Part shown: in pieces, positions 43,326 to 52,156 of the stretch
Numbering within the stretch: position 1 is the first letter of the stretch
How the letters are laid out: every line of letters begins with the position of its first letter
Source: Erysipelotrichaceae bacterium
GTDB taxonomy: Bacteria > Bacillota_I > Bacilli_A > Erysipelotrichales > Erysipelotrichaceae
Direction of reading: 5' to 3'
Assembly (NCBI GenBank): GCA_017533785.1
Contig: JAFWII010000004.1
Location: 62,001 to 126,000 of the forward strand
Length of the DNA stretch: 64,000 nt
Notes under the pieces: model-generated
Databases searched by the model: none
Told to the model about the DNA's origin: nothing
Seen by the model: the letters and a program-made list of their open reading frames with translations, nothing else
Made by a program: the position numbers and the translations under genes

Positions 43326-43341
43326 CCCTACAAACCTCAAT
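43319..43341. repeat. 23-bp direct repeat, copy at hsdS1 start
   Basis: Identical to 41133-41155. Recombination between the two copies would delete hsdS1 and the recombinase and place hsdS2 directly behind hsdM with its ribosome site intact. Confidence 0.9.
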
Positions 43342-44841
43342 TTATAACCCTAAGAGGCTTCTAAGAGCTTCCATCTCGGTGCCAATTTCCAGTTCAATCT
43401 TATCCAACTCAGCCATTATTTCAGCTGTGCTTGGATATTTGACCGGTAAATACTCTGTCTGCTTATATTTGTTAATCGAAAGATCATAACCATTCTCGAC
43501 TATTTCTTTCTTTGGAACAAAGAATGATTGGTCTTTTCGAGTTCTTGTTTCTTCCTTTTCCAAATCATGATATCTTCTTAGAATATCAGGTATATCATTA
43601 GTCTCTACTTCTGAACGCTTATCGTCCAACGAGAATCCATCGGATTTCATATCATAGAACCAGACTTTATCTGTACCGCTAGGATCTTTTGTAAAAAGCA
43701 AAATGGCCGTAGAAACTCCAGCATATGGTTTGAACACGCCAGAAGGCATCGAAATCACAGCTTGCAAACGATTGTTATCCACCAGCTCCTGGCGAATTGC
43801 CTTATGTGCCTTTGATGATCCAAACAAAACACCGTCCGGAACGATGCATGCACATCTACCACCCAGTTTTAAAGACTTAGCGAATAATGCAAGAAAAAGA
43901 AGCTCCGTCTTTTTTGTATTACATAATGCAAGCAAATCCTTGGAGATATCCTCTTGAAAAACACTTCCTGCAAACGGTGGATTTGCCATGATCAGAGAAT
44001 ACGCACTTCGGACGGTATTATCATCAGAGAGAGAATCCTGTCTAGCAATATGTGGTTCTTCTACATCATGCAGCAACATATTCATAGCACCGATTCTAAG
44101 CATTGATGGATCTGTATCAAAACCGGTAAACATCGTGGAAGAATAGTGCTTCATATTCTCTTTTTTTAGCAATTCAGTTGCGTATTTTTCTTTCACATAC
44201 TGAGCTGAGCTGAGAAGGAAGCCTGCAGAACCCATTGCTGGATCCAGAATAGTATCCTTCAAATTCGGTTCAACCAGATTAACCATCACGTTGATAATGT
44301 GCCGAGGAGTCCTAAACTGTCCCAACTGACCGGCAGACGACATCTTACCTAGGCAGTATTCGTATACATCACCCATGATATCTTTGTCACTGGTATCAAT
44401 TTCGCTCAGCGTATCAACGCACACTCCTAAAACCTTTGCAGTAGGGATTAGAAATACTGCATCGCCCATGAAACGAGAGAAAGCGGTCTCTTTGCTGTCA
44501 CCATTAGCAGTTTTGATAAACGGAAAGACATAGTTTCTTACCAAATCGAACATTTGAGCTGGTGATTTATGTTTGAAGTTGTTCCAGCGCAATTCACTAT
44601 ACGGCACAGAATGACTATTATCATCATCAACAACATAGTTCCCCTGCTTGAATACCTTGCTCTGGTATGAAAAACCAAGCGCAGCAGCATTTCCTTCTTT
44701 TTTAATCTCAACATCATCCAGCAATTTCATGAATAACAGATAAGTGATCTGTTCCAGTACTGTAATTGGACTTGAAATACCGCCGGTCCAAATCGTGTCC
44801 CAGATTTTATCAATCTTTGACTTCAATTCGCCTGTAACCAT
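43342..44841 (-). CDS. hsdM: Type I restriction-modification DNA methyltransferase HsdM
   Basis: The N6-adenine methyltransferase subunit has 499 residues. An N-terminal helical domain (KIDKIWDTIWTGGISSPITV) precedes the SAM-binding domain with motif I DPAMGSAGFLLSSA and the catalytic motif NPPFAGSVF. The GQFRTPRHIINVMV phrase is typical of HsdM. GGGAGG lies five bases before the ATG. It forms the modification enzyme with HsdS and the full nuclease with HsdR, whose gene ends 12 bases upstream. Confidence 0.96.
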   Translation of the reverse strand: MVTGELKSKIDKIWDTIWTGGISSPITVLEQITYLLFMKLLDDVEIKKEGNAAALGFSYQSKVFKQGNYVVDDDNSHSVPYSELRWNNFKHKSPAQMFDLVRNYVFPFIKTANGDSKETAFSRFMGDAVFLIPTAKVLGVCVDTLSEIDTSDKDIMGDVYEYCLGKMSSAGQLGQFRTPRHIINVMVNLVEPNLKDTILDPAMGSAGFLLSSAQYVKEKYATELLKKENMKHYSSTMFTGFDTDPSMLRIGAMNMLLHDVEEPHIARQDSLSDDNTVRSAYSLIMANPPFAGSVFQEDISKDLLALCNTKKTELLFLALFAKSLKLGGRCACIVPDGVLFGSSKAHKAIRQELVDNNRLQAVISMPSGVFKPYAGVSTAILLFTKDPSGTDKVWFYDMKSDGFSLDDKRSEVETNDIPDILRRYHDLEKEETRTRKDQSFFVPKKEIVENGYDLSINKYKQTEYLPVKYPSTAEIMAELDKIELEIGTEMEALRSLLGL

Positions 44842-44853
44842 GTATACCTCCCA

Positions 44854-47800
44854 TTAACTATATGCTATGCAATTGTGCAAAGTGCTGACTACATTATTAA
44901 CTATCGGAATATTATTGCCAAACAAGCTGAGAATATCAAAGTGATCAAACGGCGATTCTTCAATCAATACCTGTGGCTCCACATCTCCGTTTTCCCGAAC
45001 GTAGTTGATGATGGAGTATATGAACTCCTGTTGTTCCGGACTAAGATAGTTTTCACTTAAATACTCGCTAAACGCTTTGTTTACAGCCTCTTGTTCAATG
45101 CCTACTATTGATCGGATGAATGCTGCTAGGTTATCAATCTTGGAAATAGAGTAATAATCTTCTTTGCTTCCCAGTTGAACCCAGAGAATGTCTTCCAGGT
45201 AATCGAAGTCATCGGTTCCAAGTGGTTCGAGATTCTTGATCTTTAAAATCGTTGGATTATTTGAGTTTTCCAGCAAGTAATCAAGAACTCTTTCTTTATA
45301 AGTTCTGATATCTATAAACGGGCTTTCAATCGGATCGCCAATAATCGTTTCATCTTCATGATCAATCATTACACCAGCAACCTTTTCCTCGCGCAAATAC
45401 TTCATAAGGTGCCGAATCTCTTTCCTATAATGCTCCATATCGTCAAGTTTTGCATTCTTCCAGAAGTCTTCGGAGTAAACAACTTGAAGTTCTGTAATCT
45501 TTTCGCTTATTTCCATAATTGACGCCTTATCGAGTAATGTTCTTGCGATTGTTCGAATGGCTTTTATAATGTTTCCTATTTTGGACAAGTCTCCCTCTTT
45601 TATGAAGGAAAGCTCAATCTTCAACATTTTATTGTCAAAAGAAAGACACAGATATTCTTCACTAATATCACTCTCGATAATAGGAACAATCCTACATGTA
45701 AGTTCTTTTTCTTCTAAGGAAGAAATATACTCCCACTTTTGATCGTCACAGTACTTGTCAATTGCATCCATTTCTTCCCGAACAGCGATTCTCCCGGATC
45801 CGTTTGCTTTCAAGTATTTCACGGATTTAATAAGTAGATTCTTCAACTCTTCGTGATACTGCTTTTGTTCAGGAATCAATTGGTGTTCGCTCTTTTGCAA
45901 TAAGCACAACATTTCTAAACGAATCGTGAAGAGTTTCTGCGCGATCGTCGTTTGTGGCGCGATAGAATCATCCGGCTTTTCCTTAAAATTATTAAAATAA
46001 TCAAAGATAAAAAAGCACTGCTTATCTTTTCCGTCGATCAAGCCTTCACACAATCTGGTTCCTCTTCCTATCATCTGAACTAATTTGATTTCCGAGTTGA
46101 TCTTCTTAAAGAATACAAGATTCAACACTTCTGGAATATCAATGCCGGTGTCTAACATGTCTACAGATACAGCTATACGAAATTTTGGATCTGTCTCAAA
46201 TTCATCAATAAGGTCCTCGCTGTTTTTCACTCTGTTATCTATCAGCTTACAGTATTCTGGGAACATGGGATACATTTCGTTGAAAGTGTTTACAATCATT
46301 TCTGCATGGAAGTGATTCACCGCAAAAATAATAGTCTTGCCAATCACTTGCCCTTGTTCGATACGTAAGCCCATCGTCATCAAATCATCTAAGACTTTTC
46401 TACAAGAATCAATGTTGTAAATCTTCTTAAATAGCTCTGTTTTGATAACGGTATCGTCGTCATAATCCGAATCTGTAAGCAACGCGAGAGTGGCCTTATC
46501 TCGATCTGACAGATCTTTATATAAGATTCCGCTTTTTAGAGACTTTACTTTACGATTAATCAGCTTATATGAAACCAAATAGTGATCGCGTACTGCTTCT
46601 TCCAAAGAGTAAGAGAAATTCGGTATCCCACTTTCGCAATTGAATAAAGCGTAAGTGTTGGCATCCACTTCTTCTTTTGGAGTAGCTGTCAAACCAACAA
46701 GAAGACAATCAAAATAACTAAAAATGGCTCCAAACTTGTTGAAGATCGATCTATGCGCTTCATCGATAATGATGAGATCAAACCTTCCAACTGTGAACTC
46801 CTTCTCCTCGCTATCAATACAATTAATCATTGTTTGATGCGTAGAGAAAGTGACTCTGGCATTGGCATCGTTTGCCAGTCTTTGATCCGACACAACATTG
46901 TATGTATAATCCGGCAAGAGCTTCTTGAAGTTCTTGAACGCCTGTTTTACCAAGCTTGTTCGATCAGCCAAAAACAGAACATTCTTTATCCATTTATTAC
47001 GGAAAAGGAGCTCCACTAAAGCAATGGCTGTTCTTGTTTTTCCTGTTCCGGTAGCCATTACAAGCAGACTTCTTCTATACATGTTGTTGAATCGATCACA
47101 AATGGCAGTAATTGCCATATTTTGATATGGGCGGCCAGCGATATTTGTATCTATCGTTGTATCTATAATACGAGTGGTGCTTCTCTTTTGAATCAAGTAT
47201 TCAAGTTCATCCAGAGTATGGAAAGCAGCTATTTTTCTGGGCGCGTATTTTCCATCAATGATGAAGATATCATAGCCGTTAGTATAATAGAGTACTGGAA
47301 CATATCCGTATTGTGTCTTCATGCAGTTACCGTATTGCCTAACCTGCTGTTGACCTTTTAAAGCCTGCTCACTAGTTCTTTTGGCTTCAACAATTGCAAG
47401 AGGTTTTCCATTGCGCCCATACAATACATAATCGCAGAATCCTATACCTGTTCCGTGTGGCAATCCATCCACCATTATTTCAGAACAGGCTTTACCCGGC
47501 ATGATACTGCCGCTAGCGACTTCTTTGCCATTTGGCAGTTTTGTTTTTTGTGTTGGCGGAACAACTTCCCATCCAGCTTCATTTAGATACAAATCGATGT
47601 ATACTTTCCGTGTTTCAAACTCCGTCATCGATGCTGGAACAGAGAGACTTTCGACTTTTTGATCAGAAAGAACAGAAACGTCGGCAAAGATTCCTTTAGA
47701 AGGACTAATTTTGCTTTTTACGGTAGCCAATAAATACTCAGTGTTATCTATAGCGACTTTTGCTTGGCTTCGTTTGATGTGTTTTCCGTGCAACGCATTA

Positions 47801-48054
47801 ATGCCTACGATCCTTACAAAATGAAGTGCGTCAACGAGGATATCATTTCCTAAAAAATCTTGAACTGTCTCGTGGTTTATCAATTCTAATAATTGAGCAC
47901 TAGTTGGTTTTGATATACCTTGAATATCAAAAATCAAGTCGATTGTTTTTTCTAGCGCACTTCTGCATATTAAGACTGTATCGCCAGGATCCTTATTATC
48001 GATAGCCAATTCAAACATTTGCTCAATAGAAGCAAATCTATCTTCAAATCTCAT
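44854..48054 (-). CDS. hsdR: Type I restriction endonuclease subunit HsdR
   Basis: The motor and nuclease subunit has 1066 residues. Order of domains: an N-terminal DUF4145-like helical domain (1-120), the PD-(D/E)XK nuclease (FCDYVLYGRNGKPLAIVEAKR), the SF2 translocase with ATGTGKTRTA, DEAHRS and the arginine-finger motif QMIGRGTRL, and an EcoEI-type C-terminal domain. The ATG at 48054 is preferred over one two codons upstream because GGAG is spaced seven bases from it. It is the first structural gene behind the XRE regulator and is AT-rich compared with the flanks. Confidence 0.95.
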   Translation of the reverse strand: MRFEDRFASIEQMFELAIDNKDPGDTVLICRSALEKTIDLIFDIQGISKPTSAQLLELINHETVQDFLGNDILVDALHFVRIVGINALHGKHIKRSQAKVAIDNTEYLLATVKSKISPSKGIFADVSVLSDQKVESLSVPASMTEFETRKVYIDLYLNEAGWEVVPPTQKTKLPNGKEVASGSIMPGKACSEIMVDGLPHGTGIGFCDYVLYGRNGKPLAIVEAKRTSEQALKGQQQVRQYGNCMKTQYGYVPVLYYTNGYDIFIIDGKYAPRKIAAFHTLDELEYLIQKRSTTRIIDTTIDTNIAGRPYQNMAITAICDRFNNMYRRSLLVMATGTGKTRTAIALVELLFRNKWIKNVLFLADRTSLVKQAFKNFKKLLPDYTYNVVSDQRLANDANARVTFSTHQTMINCIDSEEKEFTVGRFDLIIIDEAHRSIFNKFGAIFSYFDCLLVGLTATPKEEVDANTYALFNCESGIPNFSYSLEEAVRDHYLVSYKLINRKVKSLKSGILYKDLSDRDKATLALLTDSDYDDDTVIKTELFKKIYNIDSCRKVLDDLMTMGLRIEQGQVIGKTIIFAVNHFHAEMIVNTFNEMYPMFPEYCKLIDNRVKNSEDLIDEFETDPKFRIAVSVDMLDTGIDIPEVLNLVFFKKINSEIKLVQMIGRGTRLCEGLIDGKDKQCFFIFDYFNNFKEKPDDSIAPQTTIAQKLFTIRLEMLCLLQKSEHQLIPEQKQYHEELKNLLIKSVKYLKANGSGRIAVREEMDAIDKYCDDQKWEYISSLEEKELTCRIVPIIESDISEEYLCLSFDNKMLKIELSFIKEGDLSKIGNIIKAIRTIARTLLDKASIMEISEKITELQVVYSEDFWKNAKLDDMEHYRKEIRHLMKYLREEKVAGVMIDHEDETIIGDPIESPFIDIRTYKERVLDYLLENSNNPTILKIKNLEPLGTDDFDYLEDILWVQLGSKEDYYSISKIDNLAAFIRSIVGIEQEAVNKAFSEYLSENYLSPEQQEFIYSIINYVRENGDVEPQVLIEESPFDHFDILSLFGNNIPIVNNVVSTLHNCIAYS

Positions 48055-48129
48055 ATTCATTCTCCGTTTAAAGTCATAATGAACTATTAGGCGTTCAAAA
48101 AATCTGCCAAACGTGTATTAAAAAACGTC

Positions 48130-48330
48130 TCAAGATACAATCTCGACAATATCATCAAATGTACAATTTAGACTCTTGCAAATCCGAACTAGGACTTCCA
48201 TAGATACAAATCGTCCTTTTCCCATTTTCGCAAGAGTGTTCATTCCGATGCCGACTTCTTTTGCAAATTCGACCTTTTTTAGATCTCGGTCTATGAGCAG
48301 CTTGAATAACTTCTTGTATGATACTTCCAT
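48130..48330 (-). CDS. XRE-family transcriptional regulator
   Basis: The 66-residue protein is a single Cro/C1-type helix-turn-helix (DLKKVEFAKEVGIGMNTLAKMGKGRFVSMEVLVRICKSL). Its position before hsdR with 75 bases between, all on one strand, makes it the likely controller of the restriction operon, in the manner of small C-type regulators. The ribosome site GGGGAA precedes the ATG. Confidence 0.88.
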   Translation of the reverse strand: MEVSYKKLFKLLIDRDLKKVEFAKEVGIGMNTLAKMGKGRFVSMEVLVRICKSLNCTFDDIVEIVS

Positions 48331-48354
48331 AGTGTTTCCCCGATTACTTATTTT

Positions 48355-48360
48355 ATTATA
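48355..48360 (-). promoter_or_regulatory. Likely -10 box of the regulator/restriction operon
   Basis: A perfect TATAAT on the minus strand lies 24 bases ahead of the XRE start codon. No clear -35 element was found. The region 48361-48575 upstream is AT-rich and holds no gene. Confidence 0.45.
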
Positions 48361-48575
48361 CTATGATTAATTGATTTAGTATGGAAAGAATGTTTTCAAT
48401 TCGCAAAACTAATTTTGTATATTTAATAAAAGCAAACTAATGGTTAACAAATATTATTAGTCAGTTGTTGGATCAATCCAAGAATCCAAATTTATTACAT
48501 GTGACTATGGCATTCTAATGGACAAAACAAAAACCACAATAATGTGGTTTTGTAAATGTTGTTTTATGAAAGTGA

Positions 48576-50831
48576 CTAATGGAGTGTTTCTTGATTAGGG
48601 AGAAACCTTTTCCAGGTGTTCACTCGTTTCTTCATTCCTTCTATATCAAGTGCTCCGTTTGCAAACCCTTTCCGGACAAGTTCTTCCGGAACATACTCAT
48701 CGTATTTCTCGAAAACGGGATTCTCTTTTGGATAAACGAGTTCAAGCGGATCAAAATCAACGGAAGCTTCTTTGCTCACGATCTCATAGAACTTTTCTTC
48801 TGTCACATTCATCGTAAACTGCATGTAGTAAGGTCTTGAAGAACTGAGCCCCTTCAGACCGAGTTTCTCTCCGCAGCGAAGCTTCAGGAAACGCTCCAGC
48901 GCAAGGAACGCGTAACTTCCCAGCCATGGGAAAAGAGCCCACATCCTGCCACCCAGATGAACGAGCGGACGTTCGGACATAAGCGATTTCCTGAATGTAT
49001 CTCTTGCTGTTGCGAGGCGCGCAACTGCGTGACGCATCAGATATGGATACTGTTTATCCTCGGATAAAACACCATACATACGTTCCAAGATCCGGGTATG
49101 GATATCCCCTGCCACATCACCAAAATACGCCGGGATATTGCCCTTAACTAGTGTGCAGTATAATTCGCGACGTTTATGATCCACTTCCTCGACGACCCAG
49201 ACTCTGCCGGCGATCGCGATCTTATCTCCTACCGGCGGAGGCTTGACGATCGTACCAAGCTGTTCGGAACCGGAATGAACGGTATATTCGATATTCTCTT
49301 GGAATACCGCATAAAACTTATAGCTGTTGGTGATCCTCTCTCCAGTCAGACCAACGATCAGTCCTCCGTTTTCGGTACGATTGATATGGTCTGTTTTTAT
49401 TAAATGTCGAAGAAGGATCTTATAGTCTTCCTGTGTGATCCTGTGGAAACAGCTCAATGATAATACACGCGAAGCCAGTTCTGCCGGTGTCATTTCTCCG
49501 CAGGATGCCAGTGTACTCATCGTCTGATGATACAGCAGACTGTAAGGCAGCCTATCGGTTCGCGGCGGTTCGACAAAGCGTTCTTCAATATATAACTGAA
49601 CTAACGCAATTCCCTGGATTAAATACCACGGGATGCTGTCTGGCAGCATGGCTCTTGCTTCCTGATGCTCCTCGCGCATGACGAACCACATTTCCGAAGG
49701 ATCTCCCCTTCTGCCTGTTCTGCCCATTCGCTGCAGGAATCCCGAAACGGTAAACGGCGCGTCGATCTGGAAAGCGCGTTCGAGACGCCCTATATCGATG
49801 CCGAGTTCCAGTGTTGCGGTCGCGCAGACGGACATTAAAGAATCATCATCCTTCATATCCGCTTCTGCACTCTCTCTGTAGGAAGCAGAAAGATTGCCGT
49901 GGTGGATCAGGAAACGCTCCGGCTCATGATTGACTTCGCAGTACTGACGAAGGCTCTGGCAGACACTTTCGCATTCCTCACGGGAATTGGTAAAGATCAG
50001 ACATTTCTTGCCGCGGGTATGATCAAAGATATAGCCGAGACCCGGATCTGCCGCAAAGGGCGCCTGATCCGTGGCCTGTTCCAATACCGGAGTAACGACT
50101 TCGATATCTTTTCCTTCATCGGCCTGCGGAGCACTGTTGTAGAAGTGTTCCATGCTGAGACGCCAGACTTCTTTCCCACCGTCAAAGCGCGGGATCACCG
50201 TCCCTCTTTTGCTTCCGGAAGCCAGAAACTCCCCTGCCGCTTCGGGATCACCGATCGTGGCGGATAAACCGATCCTGCGCGGATCACAACCTGCTAGTTT
50301 ACAGAGACGTTCGATCAGACAGAAAGTCTGCAGACCGCGGTCTGCACGCAATAAGGAATGGATCTCATCGATCACGATGAAACGGAGGTCCCCAAACAAA
50401 GACGGGATCTCCATATGTTTATTGATCAGTAAGGATTCCAAAGACTCCGGGGTGATCTGCAGGATCCCGGAGGGTTTTTTCAGCAGTTTCCTTTTCTGGC
50501 TCTGGGCGACATCTCCATGCCAGCGTCTGACCGGGATATCCGCTTCCTCGCACAGTTCATTCAGTCTGCCGAACTGATCGTTGATCAATGCTTTTAATGG
50601 CGCGATATAAAGGACGCCGACAGTCTTAGAGGGATCTTCCTCGAGCAGTGTCAGGATCGGAAAGAAAGCTGCTTCTGTTTTGCCGGAAGCTGTCGAAGCT
50701 GTTAACAGGACATTCTCATCGGTATTGAAGATCGCGTCCCCGGCTGCGTTCTGCACGCTGCGCAGACTCTGCCAGCCGGAACGGTAGATATAGTCCTGGA
50801 TAAACGGCGCATAACGTTCAAAGACATTCAT
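48576..50831 (-). CDS. Lhr/BrxHI-like superfamily 2 helicase
   Basis: The 751-residue DEAH-type helicase has Walker A ASTASGKTEAA, VIDEIHSLL, LSATIG and motif VI QRMGRTGRRGD. A winged-helix and extended C-terminal region (AIAGRVWVVEEVDHKRREL) follows, as in Lhr-type helicases and in BrxHI of BREX type 2 and BrxHII of type 3. It overlaps the ATPase gene by four bases (ATGA), so the three genes 54000-48576 form a coupled operon. No nuclease motif is seen. A role in antiviral defence or stress response is inferred from context. Confidence 0.87.
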   Translation of the reverse strand: MNVFERYAPFIQDYIYRSGWQSLRSVQNAAGDAIFNTDENVLLTASTASGKTEAAFFPILTLLEEDPSKTVGVLYIAPLKALINDQFGRLNELCEEADIPVRRWHGDVAQSQKRKLLKKPSGILQITPESLESLLINKHMEIPSLFGDLRFIVIDEIHSLLRADRGLQTFCLIERLCKLAGCDPRRIGLSATIGDPEAAGEFLASGSKRGTVIPRFDGGKEVWRLSMEHFYNSAPQADEGKDIEVVTPVLEQATDQAPFAADPGLGYIFDHTRGKKCLIFTNSREECESVCQSLRQYCEVNHEPERFLIHHGNLSASYRESAEADMKDDDSLMSVCATATLELGIDIGRLERAFQIDAPFTVSGFLQRMGRTGRRGDPSEMWFVMREEHQEARAMLPDSIPWYLIQGIALVQLYIEERFVEPPRTDRLPYSLLYHQTMSTLASCGEMTPAELASRVLSLSCFHRITQEDYKILLRHLIKTDHINRTENGGLIVGLTGERITNSYKFYAVFQENIEYTVHSGSEQLGTIVKPPPVGDKIAIAGRVWVVEEVDHKRRELYCTLVKGNIPAYFGDVAGDIHTRILERMYGVLSEDKQYPYLMRHAVARLATARDTFRKSLMSERPLVHLGGRMWALFPWLGSYAFLALERFLKLRCGEKLGLKGLSSSRPYYMQFTMNVTEEKFYEIVSKEASVDFDPLELVYPKENPVFEKYDEYVPEELVRKGFANGALDIEGMKKRVNTWKRFLPNQETLH

Positions 50832-52156
50832 ATGGTGAACTCCGTATAGCCCGGATCTGCTTCGTCAGATACAGCGTCCGATTTGGCATAGGAAAACTCT
50901 TCAGACTCGAGAAGCTCTTCGATCTTCATTCCCGAGTTCTGGTAAAGCAGATCCAGGAGTTCGATGAAATCACGGATCACCTCACGCGGGGTGATATTCT
51001 GGTCGGCGCCGATACGGCTGTATTCGATACGGATGAATCCGGCAAGATCTTCGGTATTCAGAGTGCGTTCATAACCGTAAAGCCCGGCATGCATATCCGC
51101 CAGTTTCTCGCACAATACCAGCATCTCTTCCGCTGACAGCGGTTCAAGACGGATGACCGGTGCCAACAGATCGCGTGCTCCCGGACGGGAGAAACGCCCT
51201 TCCGCCAGACGGGAACGAAGCGCTTCATAACTGTAGATGCCTCTTCTTTTATCTTCCAGCGCCTGCGGGGTCGCACCCATGATGATGCCGAGATAACGGG
51301 CTTTGCCCTGAAGGGTATCGTTATACATCGTCAGGATCTTTTCATAGTTGTACTGACGGGTGATCGAATTCGGGATCTTGTAGATATTGACCAGTTCGTC
51401 GATCATGATCATCATGCCGGAGTATCCGGCAAGACGGAAGAAGGTCGCGAACAGTTTCAGATAGTCATACCAGTCATCATCGGTAATGATCATATTGACG
51501 CCAAGGGCTTCCCTGGCTTCGCTTTTCAGATTGTATTCCGCGCGGAACCAGCGAACGACTTTTGCCTTGGTCTCGTCGTCTCCGTTGACATATGCACGGT
51601 AATATGCAGAAAGTAATTTCGCGAACTCAAAACCGTGGACCAGTTCGCTGACGGAGGATGTCACTTCATAGATCTTTCGGTCGGTCGCTTCCGCAAGTCC
51701 CGGATCTCCGGGCAGAAGACCGGTCGTCGCAGCAGTCTCGCTCTGTACCGTCGAGATCCATCGATCGAGAACCAAGGTAAGAGCTCCACCCTCCGGTTTT
51801 GTCTTGGTAGAGAGATTTCCGATCAGTTCACGGTAGGTAGCCAGACCCTGGCCGCGGGTACCCTGCAGCCTACGTTCTGGGGAAAGGTCAGCATCGGCGA
51901 CGATAAAACCGCGGTCCATGACATAATTGCGGATCGTCTGCAGCAAAAAGCTCTTTCCTGAGCCATATCGTCCAACGATAAAGCGGAAGGATGCCCCTCC
52001 TTCGGAAATGATATCGACATCGTGCAGCAAAGCTTCGATCTCGTTTTTCCGTCCTACTGTGATATACGGCAGACCGATACGCGGAACGACGCCGCCCTTC
52101 AGGGAATTCAATACCGTCTGGGCGATCCGCTTCGGCACTTTTGTTTTGTTTGTCAT
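50828..52156 (-). CDS. BrxD-like P-loop ATPase (DUF2791 type)
   Basis: The 442-residue ATPase has Walker A GRYGSGKSFLL, a hydrophobic Walker B MMIMIDELVNIY and a long insertion after strand 2 (LSPERRLQGTRGQGLATYREL). These match BrxD-type proteins that pair with an Lhr-like helicase in BREX systems. The C-terminal part (ITPREVIRDFIELLDLLYQ) resembles the lid and winged-helix of STAND/ORC-like ATPases. It overlaps both neighbours by four bases, so the stoichiometry of the three products is probably linked by translational coupling. Confidence 0.86.
   Translation of the reverse strand: MTNKTKVPKRIAQTVLNSLKGGVVPRIGLPYITVGRKNEIEALLHDVDIISEGGASFRFIVGRYGSGKSFLLQTIRNYVMDRGFIVADADLSPERRLQGTRGQGLATYRELIGNLSTKTKPEGGALTLVLDRWISTVQSETAATTGLLPGDPGLAEATDRKIYEVTSSVSELVHGFEFAKLLSAYYRAYVNGDDETKAKVVRWFRAEYNLKSEAREALGVNMIITDDDWYDYLKLFATFFRLAGYSGMMIMIDELVNIYKIPNSITRQYNYEKILTMYNDTLQGKARYLGIIMGATPQALEDKRRGIYSYEALRSRLAEGRFSRPGARDLLAPVIRLEPLSAEEMLVLCEKLADMHAGLYGYERTLNTEDLAGFIRIEYSRIGADQNITPREVIRDFIELLDLLYQNSGMKIEELLESEEFSYAKSDAVSDEADPGYTEFTI

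Noticed and set aside
40024-43341. Inverting hsdS shufflon
   Set aside because: Both hsdS genes and all the repeats I could see are in the same direction; no inverted repeat pair was found by eye, so an inversion switch is not supported.
48061-48129. Operator repeats AAACGT in the gap between the regulator and hsdR
   Set aside because: Two short direct copies are visible, but six bases in AT-rich DNA are too few to call a binding site.
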